Position numbers and translations under genes: made by a program
The notes under the pieces: model-generated
What the model was told of the DNA's origin: nothing
Seen by the model: the letters and a program-made list of their open reading frames with translations, nothing else
Databases searched by the model: none
Shown: one piece after another, positions 35,513 to 43,924 of the stretch
Numbering within the stretch: the stretch's first letter is position 1
Layout: each line of letters opens with the position of its first letter
NCBI GenBank assembly: GCA_900466605.1
Contig: UBMU01000001.1
Coordinates: 1-64,000 of the forward strand
Source: Hyphomicrobiales bacterium
Lineage (GTDB): Bacteria > Pseudomonadota > Alphaproteobacteria > Rhizobiales > Rhizobiaceae
Direction: 5' to 3'
Length of the DNA stretch: 64,000 nt

Positions 35513-35980
35513 ATGGGGTTAGCTGATATCGACAATGTCGACAAAAAGATTCTTCGGCTGCTTCAGAACGAGGGAGGTCTCAGTCACGCTGCGCTGGCCG
35601 AGCGTGTCGGCGCGTCGAGTGCTTCTTGCTGGCGGCGTATCAAGGCACTGGAGAGCGCTGGGATGCTTGGCCCAACCGTCAGACTAGTCCGCCCAGAGGC
35701 TGTGGGGCGGGGTCTGACCGTTTTTTGCCAAGTGCGTATGAAGGCGCATGACTCCGCAGCGCGAAGCGATTTTGAGCGGTTTGTTGAAAGCCACGAGGAA
35801 GTGCTGGAGTGCTACTCGATGTCGGGAGATTGGGACTACTTACTGAGGGTGGTCGTCGGCGACGTTCAGGACTACGAGCGATTGCTGATGCAAGGAATCC
35901 TAACGCATCCTGCGGTGGCAACATCATCGTCGCATTTTGCGTTGAAGCGAGTGAAATATTCAACATCGGTGCCGGTCTAG
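35513..35980 (+). CDS. Lrp/AsnC-family regulator
   Basis: A 155-residue regulator: an N-terminal HTH (VDKKILRLLQNEGGLSHAAL, then AERVGASSASCWRRIKALES) and a C-terminal RAM ligand-binding domain (VEECYSMSGDWDYLLRVVV-like, here VLECYSMSGDWDYLLRVVVG). The start at 35513 places the HTH correctly; the open frame begins 29 codons earlier without a ribosome site. The neighbours are an unrelated small protein and repABC, so its target is not obvious. Confidence 0.87.
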   Translation: MGLADIDNVDKKILRLLQNEGGLSHAALAERVGASSASCWRRIKALESAGMLGPTVRLVRPEAVGRGLTVFCQVRMKAHDSAARSDFERFVESHEEVLECYSMSGDWDYLLRVVVGDVQDYERLLMQGILTHPAVATSSSHFALKRVKYSTSVPV

Positions 35981-36350
35981 GCAGGCCAAGGAACACGCCA
36001 ACTCCGAATTTGCCCCTGGAGCTTGGTCCTAAGCGGGCAGCGCAAACGTCTTGCCGCAAACGGGGAAAGGTCCAACCTCCCCGATTGCGCCTCGAAGCCC
36101 GCGAAGGGATTTGCCTGATTGCTTTTGCTGGGGGCGGGCTAGTTGGATTCCCTTTTTCATTTTGTCATTCAGTGGTCGAACTTAGCTGTGGCGTATGACC
36201 GGCGAAGGGTTTGCCGAATCTGTCGAATCGAGCTAGTTCTGAAACTACGGAAAATGATCGAATTATCGCAAACAGGCGAAACAACGGTTCGATCAAGCAT
36301 TTGTTGAACATATCAGCGCTTGGCTACCGAAGCGAACTGAGGAAAGAATC
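35981..36350. other. Upstream region of repABC
   Basis: No gene was found in these 370 nt. The AT-rich part 36180-36340 must hold the repABC promoter. I searched for the 16-nt repABC parS dyad here and found no match. Confidence 0.5.
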
Positions 36351-37529
36351 GTGAATCGCCATTTAAGCAGCCTCGACTTCATGCAGAGCTTTTCCACTAA
36401 GCTGGAACTCGCTTTGCAGAATCTGTCGATGGCCCAGTACCCGCCAGATGCGCGACGCGAGATGCGGAAGTTCTCCTCCTCGGAAGTTGCAGGCCTCTTG
36501 GATGTTTCCGAGGCCTATATCAGGCAGATCGTTCTCAAGGATAAGGGACCGGCGCCCGAGACGACGGCGAATGGGCGTCGTATGTACTCGTTGGAGCAGA
36601 TTCTCGATCTACGTTTGATGCTGGCGGAAAAGGGCCGCAAGAAATGGATGAATCCGCGCCGTGTCGATGGCGAGGAATGCCAGGTCATTGCGGTGACCAA
36701 CTTCAAGGGCGGTTCAAGCAAAACATCCACGACGATTCATCTTGGCCATTACCTGGCGCTCAAGGGCTACAGAGTGTTGGCGGTCGATCTTGATCCGCAG
36801 GCATCGCTCACCAGTCTGCATGGTATGCTTCCTGATTTCGACCCCCGCGAAGATGAAACCCTCTATGCTGCCATTCGCTTTTCGGACCCCAAGACGACGA
36901 AGTCGCTGATCCACGGCACGCACATTGCCGGTTTTGACGTGATCTGCGCAGGCCTCGATCTGACCGAGTTCGAGACTGCCGTCGCTCTGGAAATGCGCAA
37001 GAACGGTGGCACGAGCTTCCTGTTGCGCGTCTCACAAGCGCTTGAGCAAGTTGCGGGCGACTACGATGTTATCCTGATGGACTCGGCGCCTTCGCTGAAC
37101 TTCCTCACTCTGTCGTCGCTGACGGCGGCAACGGGCGTCATCATACCGGTGCCGGCACATATGCTGGACGTCGATTCTACAGGCAAGTTTCTGGAGCTAG
37201 CCTCATCCTATATGCAGATCCTGAGTGAGATGGGGACTTCAGCGCAGTGGGATTTCGCAAAGTTTCTCGTCACGAAGTTCGAGGCTAACGATCATCCTCA
37301 GGCCAACATGACCGCGTTGATGCGGCAGGTCTTCGGGGAGGACCTGCTGCTGAATATGGTCACGAAGTCTACTGCCGTTGCCGACGCTCTGACGTGGAAG
37401 CAGAGCCTCTACGAGGTGCAGCGATCGCGCTTCTCGGCGCCCAAGACCTACGACCGGGCGATGGAATCGATCAATGCGGCCAATGCCGAGATCGAGAAAT
37501 TGCTTTGGGCAGCATGGGGGCGCGAATGA
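36351..37529 (+). CDS. repA: Plasmid partition ATPase RepA
   Basis: A 392-residue ParA-type ATPase of repABC replicons. An N-terminal HTH region (SSSEVAGLLDVSEAYIRQIV) serves autorepression. The deviant Walker A is K119-GGSSK-124 in TNFKGGSSKTST, and VDLDPQASLT and DVILMDSAPSLN are the Walker A' and B regions. With RepB it segregates the replicon and represses the operon. The start is GTG 36351, with GAGGAAAG upstream. Its stop overlaps the repB start (ATGA). Confidence 0.95.
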   Translation: MNRHLSSLDFMQSFSTKLELALQNLSMAQYPPDARREMRKFSSSEVAGLLDVSEAYIRQIVLKDKGPAPETTANGRRMYSLEQILDLRLMLAEKGRKKWMNPRRVDGEECQVIAVTNFKGGSSKTSTTIHLGHYLALKGYRVLAVDLDPQASLTSLHGMLPDFDPREDETLYAAIRFSDPKTTKSLIHGTHIAGFDVICAGLDLTEFETAVALEMRKNGGTSFLLRVSQALEQVAGDYDVILMDSAPSLNFLTLSSLTAATGVIIPVPAHMLDVDSTGKFLELASSYMQILSEMGTSAQWDFAKFLVTKFEANDHPQANMTALMRQVFGEDLLLNMVTKSTAVADALTWKQSLYEVQRSRFSAPKTYDRAMESINAANAEIEKLLWAAWGRE

Positions 37530-38524
37530 GCCGGAAAGATTCCCGCGGAATGTTTGCCAATGTGCTCGGTCAACTCGAACAACCGAGTGCGGCACCGACC
37601 ACCAAGCCAACGACCTCTCCACACCTTCTCAAGGTGGCGGCGGGCGTCAGGCAAATCCAGGAAAAGGGCGAAGTCCTCGACAGGCTCCTCAAGGATGCAG
37701 ACCATGTCGTCGACGTCGACCCTAAAGACGTTGCGCCATCTTCTATCCCGGATCGCTTTGACGGCGCCTATGACGATGCTGCCATTGCAGAGATCGCCGC
37801 TTCGATTAGGGAGCGCGGCCAGATCGTACCTGGCCTCATCAGGCCCCACAAAAACGGTGGTCCGCCATATCAGATCGTGTTCGGGCGACGCCGCTTAGCC
37901 GCGGTCAAGTCGCTAGGGCTGAAGTTCCGCGCCATCATACGCGAGCTTAGTGATGAAGAAGCGATTATTTTCCAAGGCGAGGAGAATGCAAACCGCAATG
38001 ACCTATCGTTCATTGAAAAATGCGCATTCGCTCTCGCGCAGGAGCAGGTGGGATATCGGCGCGACGTGATCTGTGCCTCGCTTGCGACGGGCAAATCACA
38101 TGTGTCGGAAATGCTGCGGATCGCTGCCGTGCTTCCGCGCGATGTTTTGTTGGCAATTGGCCCCTCGCCTGAAATTGGCCGCCGCCGATGGATCGATTTC
38201 GCCGACGCCTTTGCGACGCGCCAAGACGGTGCAGCGCGTATCAATCAAGCGCTTGGTCAGGGTAATGCGGTTGCCGGAAAGGACCGTTTCTCAGTCGCGC
38301 TCAACGCCCTCAAAACGGCGCAGGCGCCGGCGTCTGAGCAGCCGGCCGCTGCAGAAATACGGGCAAACGGCTTCCTTCTGGCAACAGTCAGTTACGCCAA
38401 ATCAGGTTCGAAAATCAGCTTTACCAAAGCTGTTCCGACCAGTTTCGTGGATTTCTTGAGCGATCGCATGGAGGCGCTTCACAGCGAATTCGTGCAGTCG
38501 ACACAACGCAGTAGCAAAGGATAA
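37526..38524 (+). CDS. repB: Plasmid partition protein RepB
   Basis: A 332-residue ParB-type centromere-binding protein. The N-terminal RepB box (MSRKDSRGMFANVLGQLEQP), the ParB nuclease-like domain (IAASIRERGQIVPGLIRPHK, then PYQIVFGRRRLAAVKSLGL) and the Gly-Glu-Asn motif (FQGEENANRNDLSFIEKC) are followed by a helix-turn-helix (VICASLATGKSHVSEMLRIA). It binds parS-type dyads and RepA. Translation starts at 37526, overlapping the repA stop by 4 nt. Confidence 0.94.
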   Translation: MSRKDSRGMFANVLGQLEQPSAAPTTKPTTSPHLLKVAAGVRQIQEKGEVLDRLLKDADHVVDVDPKDVAPSSIPDRFDGAYDDAAIAEIAASIRERGQIVPGLIRPHKNGGPPYQIVFGRRRLAAVKSLGLKFRAIIRELSDEEAIIFQGEENANRNDLSFIEKCAFALAQEQVGYRRDVICASLATGKSHVSEMLRIAAVLPRDVLLAIGPSPEIGRRRWIDFADAFATRQDGAARINQALGQGNAVAGKDRFSVALNALKTAQAPASEQPAAAEIRANGFLLATVSYAKSGSKISFTKAVPTSFVDFLSDRMEALHSEFVQSTQRSSKG

Positions 38525-38531
38525 CGCCGCA

Positions 38532-38585
38532 AAAGAAAAAAGCTCCCGAACGTTGCCGTCGCGGAAGCCCTTCTCATAGGTTAGC
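38532..38585 (-). ncRNA. repABC antisense RNA (ctRNA, incA/RepE type)
   Basis: The repB-repC gap holds the expected counter-transcribed RNA. On the minus strand the promoter is TTGACA (38615-38620), 17 nt, GATTCT (38592-38597), so transcription starts near 38585. It ends at a hairpin (38542-38567, stem GCTTCCG with CGGGAGC extended across one bulge) followed by TTTTTTCTTTT. The RNA is about 50 nt and complementary to the repC leader, where it blocks repC expression, the main copy-number and incompatibility control of these replicons. Confidence 0.8.
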
Positions 38586-38675
38586 AGCTAGAGAATCGCA
38601 TTTCCGGGAATCTCTGTCAAGTGTGGGCACCAGTTTGGTGAATGGATTTCTTTTGCCTTCGATAAGGTGAAGGTG

Positions 38676-39965
38676 ATGGAAACAGGAAGTGTAACGACGC
38701 CCTTCGGGCAGCGTCGGATGACGCTTGGCATGCTTGCTAGCCAGAAGGCCGCAAGCGAGCTCAAGGCGGATCAGTCGGTCGACAAGTGGAAAATCTACAG
38801 AGCTCTTTGCGAGGCGAAGCCTCTGCTTGGGGTAACCGACAGGGCTCTTGCGGTGCTGAATGCATTGCTGAGCTTCTATCCCAAAAATGTGCTGTCGGAA
38901 GAAAACGGGCTCGTGGTCTTTCCGTCGAACATTCAACTTTCGCTGCGCTCGCATGGGATGGCCGAGCAGACTGTCCGGCGCCACCTGGCAGTGCTCGTGG
39001 AGACGGGGTTGATCATTCGCAAAGACAGTCCAAATGGCAAACGCTACGCTCGCAGAGTAAAGGAAGGCGAGATCGGAGAGGCCTTCGGCTTTTCATTGGC
39101 GCCGTTAATCGTGCGCGCTGAAGAGATCGAAAGCCTCGCGGCCGAGGTTGCAGCTGAGCGGCTTCATGTGCAGCGACTACGAGAACAGTTGAGCCTTTCC
39201 CGACGCGACGTCGGGAAGCTAATTGAGACAGCAATGGAGGAGGATCTGGAAGGCGACTGGGAGACGACGTTTGTCCATTTCAGGGAGTTGGTCGATGCGG
39301 TTCCGCGCACGCCGACGGCCGAAGAAGTAGCGACGGCTCTAGGTGAGATGCAAAAATTGCGGGAAGACATCACCAACAGATTGGAATCATTGTTAAAGGC
39401 CAAAAAAATGAGCGGCAATCCCGCTCCAAATGAGCGGCACATACATAATTCAAACCCCGACTCCAATCTTGATTCTGAACCAGCTTGCGAAACGAAGCAG
39501 GGCGAAGACTCGGCGTTTCAAATGGAACCCCCCATGGTGGCGATGGGGACAAACAAGAGACGCGATGGCAGTGATCGCAGCCGTGGGGAAAGCCGCGCGG
39601 GCAACGATAATCTGGGCCTGAAGTCGTTCCCGCTCGGGCTCGTTCTCCAAGCGTGCCCGGACATGGCGAGTTACGGTCCAGGCGGTTCGATTGCAAATTG
39701 GCGCGATATGATGGCGGCGGCCGTGGTGGTTCGGGGTATGCTCGGGGTCAGCGGTTCGGCCTATGAGGACGCCTGCAACACCATGGGACCAGAGAATGCC
39801 GCGACGGTCATGGCATGCATTCTGGAACGAGGCGGGCATATCAATTCGGCGGGCGCATATCTGCGAGATCTTACCCGGCGCGCGGAACGAGGTGAATTCT
39901 CGATTGGGCCGATGTTGATGGCGCTGGTGCGTACCCGCGGTGGCGGAACGAGACAGGCTGGGTAG
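38676..39965 (+). CDS. repC: Replication initiator RepC
   Basis: A 429-residue RepC initiator. The start at 38676 gives METGSVTTPFGQRRMTLGML, the usual RepC N-terminus; GTG 38667 is an alternative. DNA-binding segments include LSLRSHGMAEQTVRRHLAVL, followed by VETGLIIRKDSPNGKRYARR. A low-complexity, AT-richer part (ERHIHNSNPDSNLDSEP) separates the N-terminal binding domain from the C-terminal part (PGGSIANWRDMMAAAVVVRG, then MLGVSGSAYEDACNTMGPEN). RepC acts mainly in cis at the origin lying within its own gene. It is controlled by the antisense RNA just upstream. Confidence 0.93.
   Translation: METGSVTTPFGQRRMTLGMLASQKAASELKADQSVDKWKIYRALCEAKPLLGVTDRALAVLNALLSFYPKNVLSEENGLVVFPSNIQLSLRSHGMAEQTVRRHLAVLVETGLIIRKDSPNGKRYARRVKEGEIGEAFGFSLAPLIVRAEEIESLAAEVAAERLHVQRLREQLSLSRRDVGKLIETAMEEDLEGDWETTFVHFRELVDAVPRTPTAEEVATALGEMQKLREDITNRLESLLKAKKMSGNPAPNERHIHNSNPDSNLDSEPACETKQGEDSAFQMEPPMVAMGTNKRRDGSDRSRGESRAGNDNLGLKSFPLGLVLQACPDMASYGPGGSIANWRDMMAAAVVVRGMLGVSGSAYEDACNTMGPENAATVMACILERGGHINSAGAYLRDLTRRAERGEFSIGPMLMALVRTRGGGTRQAG
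39378..39480. other. Putative oriV inside repC
   Basis: This AT-richer interval within repC matches the known position of repABC origins. It has two 12-bp direct repeats AAATGAGCGGCA (39406-39417 and 39428-39439, 22-nt period) and an inverted repeat GAGCGG / CCGCTC (39410-39426). Assignment rests on position and structure. Confidence 0.55.
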
Positions 39966-40085
39966 TGCGTGCTCAAAGGCTATATTGCGAGCGATGTCCG
40001 TTGGCTGTATCCGCCGTCGAAATGCAGCCATGGTAATCTTCGAAGTAGCGGTGTGTTCTGCAGTAGGATTTTAAGTGACGTCATT

Positions 40086-40117
40086 GGCTAGCGGCGTCAG
40101 TACGAACGCCGCTAGCC
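40086..40117 (+). terminator. Hairpin terminator after repC
   Basis: A perfect 12-bp stem (GGCTAGCGGCGT with ACGCCGCTAGCC) and 8-nt loop lie 120 nt after repC, in the convergent gap before the ThuA-like gene. Confidence 0.6.
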
Positions 40118-40186
40118 GCCTGGGTAGTGAGGAGCTTGGCGAAACAGGCCCGAATGCGGGGCGGTCTTAAATATCGAAGCGATCGA

Positions 40187-40924
40187 TTACGTCGGACGGG
40201 CGTGGATGGGTTCGGCTCTATGCCAGTTTTCCAGTATCCGACCGTCGCTGTGGGTTGGCTTTGCCCAGCGTATTCCATTTGAGATCACAGTGTGGATCGT
40301 TCTGTCGTGATAGATCGGATAGGATTCATGTCCAGGGCTGAAGAAAAAGATGCGACCGCGACCGCGCTGCCATGTGCAGCCGCTGCGGAAGACCTCCCCC
40401 CCGGAATACCAGGAAATGAAAACGAGTTCATCGGGCTGAGGAATGTCAAAGGGCTCGCCATACATCTCCGACGCATTGACTTCGAAAAATGGTGGCAATC
40501 CTTCTGCAATCGGGTGCGCCGGGTTGACCACCCAGACGCGCTCGAGGTCGCCCTCCGGCGTTTCGCGCCAGGAGAGATTGGCGTTCGTGCCCATCAGTCG
40601 GCGAAATAGTTTCGAGTGATGTCCGGAATGCAGCACGACAAGGCCCATTCCTTTGAGGACACGTTGCTGTATCCGATCGATCAGGCCGTCACTCACCTCT
40701 TCATGTGCCATATGTCCCCACCACAACAGGACATCGGTGTCGTTAAGGAGAGCATCCGGCAGACCTTCGTGTGGATCGTCGAGCGTGCCGCGTCGGATTT
40801 CAAAGTCGGCGTTGGTAATACCGGCCGCGATCGCTCCATCGATGCGATCAGGATAGATCTCCTGAACCTCCTTATGCAACTGCTCGTGGCGGCCCTCGTT
40901 CCAGATGGTAACCTTGATTGTCAT
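40187..40924 (-). CDS. ThuA-like protein (trehalose-utilisation domain)
   Basis: A 245-residue ThuA-domain protein with a class I glutamine-amidotransferase-like fold. Segments such as DTDVLLWWGHMAHEEV, GMGLVVLHSGHHSKLFRRLM and WQRGRGRIFFFSPGHESYPI fit the family; ThuA is linked to trehalose and related disaccharide use in Sinorhizobium. The start at 40924 follows GAGGAT. It is the last gene of the sugar ABC operon, 13 nt after the ATPase. Its reaction is unknown, possibly on a keto-disaccharide. Confidence 0.85.
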   Translation of the reverse strand: MTIKVTIWNEGRHEQLHKEVQEIYPDRIDGAIAAGITNADFEIRRGTLDDPHEGLPDALLNDTDVLLWWGHMAHEEVSDGLIDRIQQRVLKGMGLVVLHSGHHSKLFRRLMGTNANLSWRETPEGDLERVWVVNPAHPIAEGLPPFFEVNASEMYGEPFDIPQPDELVFISWYSGGEVFRSGCTWQRGRGRIFFFSPGHESYPIYHDRTIHTVISNGIRWAKPTHSDGRILENWHRAEPIHARPT

Positions 40925-40937
40925 AGTATCCTCGATG

Positions 40938-42023
40938 TTATGAAGCTTGGGCCGAGCGGATGACCCGCCCGGCGGAATCGAACAGGTGACAGGCGGACGT
41001 ATCGGCCGTGAGAGAAACGCGATCGCCCGGCCTCAGCGCGACGTCGCCTTCTGCGCGCACGACGATTGACTGATCCTGGGAGCCGACGGTCATGTAGGTC
41101 TCGACACCGAGGCGCTCGACGAGCATGACCTCTGCCGTCAGATCGCCCTGGCCTTGCGCTGTGATTCTCAGGTGTTCGGGGCGGATGCCGAGCGTCGCCT
41201 GGCCCTGCGGAACAGTGCCGCCAGCGTCGGGAATGTCGAGTGTGAGGCCGAGCGGGCTTCGGGCATGGAGCCTGCCGGCGATCGGCGTAGTGATCGACAC
41301 CGGAATGGTGTTCATCTTGGGAGAGCCGATGAAGGTGGCGACGAACTCATTATCCGGCTGATGGTAGAGCGTCATCGGCGCCCCCTGCTGGGCAACCGTT
41401 CCCTTGTTGAGGACGACGATCCGATCAGCCATGGTCATCGCCTCGACCTGATCATGGGTGACATAGACGACCGTCGCCTTGAGTTCGCGGTGCAGGCGCT
41501 GCAATTCGGCTCGCATCTGAACCCGAAGGGCGGAATCGAGGTTGGAGAGCGGTTCATCGAAAAGAATGAGCGACGGCTTCTTGATGATCGCACGACCGAT
41601 TGCGACGCGCTGCCGTTGACCGCCCGACAAGGCAGCGGGGCGACGGTCGAGATAGTCGGTCAGTTGCAGAATCTCGGCAACCGCTTCGACCTGCCGGCGG
41701 ATCTCCGCTTCAGGCACCTTCTTAAGGCTGAGCGAGAAGCCGATATTCTCGGCGACCGTCATATGCGGATAGAGCGCGTAGGACTGGAATACCATCGCGA
41801 TGCCGCGCTTGTCGGGCGGGACGTCGTTGATCCGTTTTCCGTTAAGAATGAGATCGCCGTCATCGATACCCTCGAGCCCTGCAATCATCCGCAGCAGCGT
41901 GGACTTTCCGCAGCCGGACGGGCCGACGAATACCGCGAACTCGCCGTCCTCTACGGTGATATCAACGCCCTTGATGACCTCCAATGCACCGTAGAATTTG
42001 CGAACGTTCCTGAGATTGATCAT
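40938..42023 (-). CDS. Sugar ABC transporter ATPase (UgpC/MsmK type)
   Basis: A 361-residue CUT1 ATPase: Walker A GPSGCGKSTLLR, Q-loop FQSYALYPHMTV, signature LSGGQRQRVAIGRA, Walker B LILFDEPLSNLDSA, switch His in YVTHDQVEAM, and a C-terminal TOBE domain (LGIRPEHLRI). The start at 42023 fits the family N-terminus MINLRNVRKFYGALEVIKG; the frame upstream overlaps the permease gene. It is a close relative of the ATPase at 8060, and a shared use by both importers is possible. Confidence 0.92.
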   Translation of the reverse strand: MINLRNVRKFYGALEVIKGVDITVEDGEFAVFVGPSGCGKSTLLRMIAGLEGIDDGDLILNGKRINDVPPDKRGIAMVFQSYALYPHMTVAENIGFSLSLKKVPEAEIRRQVEAVAEILQLTDYLDRRPAALSGGQRQRVAIGRAIIKKPSLILFDEPLSNLDSALRVQMRAELQRLHRELKATVVYVTHDQVEAMTMADRIVVLNKGTVAQQGAPMTLYHQPDNEFVATFIGSPKMNTIPVSITTPIAGRLHARSPLGLTLDIPDAGGTVPQGQATLGIRPEHLRITAQGQGDLTAEVMLVERLGVETYMTVGSQDQSIVVRAEGDVALRPGDRVSLTADTSACHLFDSAGRVIRSAQAS

Positions 42024-42042
42024 CGTAAAGCTCTTTCTGGAG

Positions 42043-42954
42043 TCAGCCTTTGACGCCGCCGGCAAATGTCTGCACGAGGAAGCGACGCGCAAAGCCGAAG
42101 GCGACGACTGCTGGCAGGAGGTAGATGAAAGCGAGTGCGGCAAGCAGGCCGTAGTCGATCTCATTGATGCGGAGGAATGCGCGGAATAGGCCAAGCGGCA
42201 GGGTCTGCAATTCCGGAGAAGAGAGAAAGATCAGCGGCAGCAGGAAGTCGCCCCAGGCAGACATGAAGGCAAACAGCCCAGCGGCAGCGAGGCCCGGCAA
42301 TGCCAGCGGAATGAGAACGCGACGAATGCGTTGAATCAGGGTCGCGCCGTCCATAAGCGCTGCTTCCTCGTAGTCGCGGGGCAGGCCGTCGAAGAACGTC
42401 TTCATGATCCACAGAGCCAACGGCAGTTGCATCGTTGCGAGCACGAGGATCAGGCCGAGATAACCATCGATGAAGCCGGTCCAGCGCATGATCGGCCGTG
42501 CATATTCGCCGAAGATCGGCCGCAGGATGGCGCCTTCGGCATTGTTCAAGGTCAGCAGGAATTTATAGAGCGGCACGACCAGCGCGGTCGGCGGCAGGAC
42601 GCGGATCAACAGGATCGCGTAGAGGAACGGCAGTTTCCACCAGGCCCGGGTGCGCGACAGTGCATAGCCGCCAAGACCGGCCAGTACCATCACCAGAAAC
42701 GTCGCGCTGCCCACGACGAACAGCGAGTTGAACAGCCATTTCGCTCCGTCCTCCTTCGTAAAGACACGAAGGTAGTTGGCGATCGTCCATTGCTCGGGCC
42801 AGCGAAGGAAAAGTTGGGCGTTACCATCCAAGGAGGCGAGAAGCACCCAGAAGAAAGGAACGGCACAAAAGATCGAGATCAACGACAGCGTTGTATAGGC
42901 AAGCAGGTCCGACCGCGTCTTGTTGGTGTTCTCGCTCGGGGAGATCACCGCCAT
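42043..42954 (-). CDS. Sugar ABC transporter permease (MalG type)
   Basis: A 303-residue permease with six helices. The EAA motif is in RDYEEAALMDGATLIQRIRRVLIP. It begins 1 nt after the upstream permease stop and belongs to the 40.2-45.2 kb importer. Confidence 0.91.
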   Translation of the reverse strand: MAVISPSENTNKTRSDLLAYTTLSLISIFCAVPFFWVLLASLDGNAQLFLRWPEQWTIANYLRVFTKEDGAKWLFNSLFVVGSATFLVMVLAGLGGYALSRTRAWWKLPFLYAILLIRVLPPTALVVPLYKFLLTLNNAEGAILRPIFGEYARPIMRWTGFIDGYLGLILVLATMQLPLALWIMKTFFDGLPRDYEEAALMDGATLIQRIRRVLIPLALPGLAAAGLFAFMSAWGDFLLPLIFLSSPELQTLPLGLFRAFLRINEIDYGLLAALAFIYLLPAVVAFGFARRFLVQTFAGGVKG

Positions 42955-42955
42955 G

Positions 42956-43843
42956 TCAGACCTCTACTTTCATGGCGCGGACATAGCCGACACCGAGCAC
43001 AAGCGAGATCAGCAGCGCGACCACCGCCACGGCGGCGCCGTAACCGAGCTGGAAAGCGGTAAAGGATTGATTGTAAATGTAGATGCTGACGAGCTCGGTC
43101 GCTCCGCCCGGTCCGCCACGCGTGAGGGCGTAGACGAGACCGAAGACCGCGATGGTCGAAACCGCCGAGATCAGCATGTAGAGCAGGATGGTCGGCATCA
43201 TCAGCGGCAGGGTGATACGTCGAAACATTTGCGATGGTGTTGCGCCATCCATGCGGGCCGCCTCGTAGATTTCGGTGGGAATCGTGCTGAGCCCCGCGGT
43301 CAACAGGATCATGGCCGTTGCGATGCCACGCCATGTGTTGACGATGATGATCATCGACAGCGGAAAAACCTGCAACCAGTCTGCAGGTGTGACACCAAGG
43401 AAGCTGACGATGCGGCTCAGAGTCGCCTGTTCTCCACCGGCCAGCATCGAAATCCACATGAAGCCAGCAACCACCTCGGGCGCGGCATTGGGAAGAAGGA
43501 TGATCGAGGAGAAGAGGCGCCGGAAATGAATGCGGCGGCGAAGCGCCATCGCCGAAACGAGGCCGAGCGCGAACTGTCCGATGACGGCCGATCCGGCGAC
43601 GAACAGGAATGTGACGAGCAGAGAGTTCCAGAACTTCGCGTCGTTTAATAGTCGCGCATAATTTCGGATGCCGACGAAGCGTGGCCGCAGGGCCGCAGCC
43701 CCAGTCAGCGCTTCGTTTGTGAAGCTCAGATAGACCGAGTAAAGCGCGGGATAGATCACGAAGGCCAGAAGCAGGGCAAGCGAGGGCAACAGGATCAAAA
43801 GAAGCTGTCGCTCAGTGCGCCTTTCGTGGACGTTTAGGGCCAT
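42956..43843 (-). CDS. Sugar ABC transporter permease (MalF type)
   Basis: A 295-residue permease with six helices. The EAA motif is in EIYEAARMDGATPSQMFRRITLP. It follows the binding-protein gene after 81 nt that hold a hairpin. Its partner permease lies directly downstream. Confidence 0.91.
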   Translation of the reverse strand: MALNVHERRTERQLLLILLPSLALLLAFVIYPALYSVYLSFTNEALTGAAALRPRFVGIRNYARLLNDAKFWNSLLVTFLFVAGSAVIGQFALGLVSAMALRRRIHFRRLFSSIILLPNAAPEVVAGFMWISMLAGGEQATLSRIVSFLGVTPADWLQVFPLSMIIIVNTWRGIATAMILLTAGLSTIPTEIYEAARMDGATPSQMFRRITLPLMMPTILLYMLISAVSTIAVFGLVYALTRGGPGGATELVSIYIYNQSFTAFQLGYGAAVAVVALLISLVLGVGYVRAMKVEV

Positions 43844-43877
43844 GGAAAGCTCTGTGACTCGTTCGAACGGAAAATCG

Positions 43878-43901
43878 GAGACGCGGGCAGAGCCGCGTCT
43901 C
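43878..43901 (-). terminator. Intra-operon hairpin after binding-protein gene
   Basis: A perfect 9-bp stem (GAGACGCGG with CCGCGTCTC) and 6-nt loop sit between the binding-protein stop (43925) and the first permease start (43843), the same layout as at 10898 and 23186. Confidence 0.55.
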
Positions 43902-43924
43902 TCAGGCGGTGAGTAAGCGCTAGC

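Noticed and set aside
36181..36350. parS dyad upstream of repA
   Set aside because: Several GTT starts were checked, but none had AAC at the required spacing.
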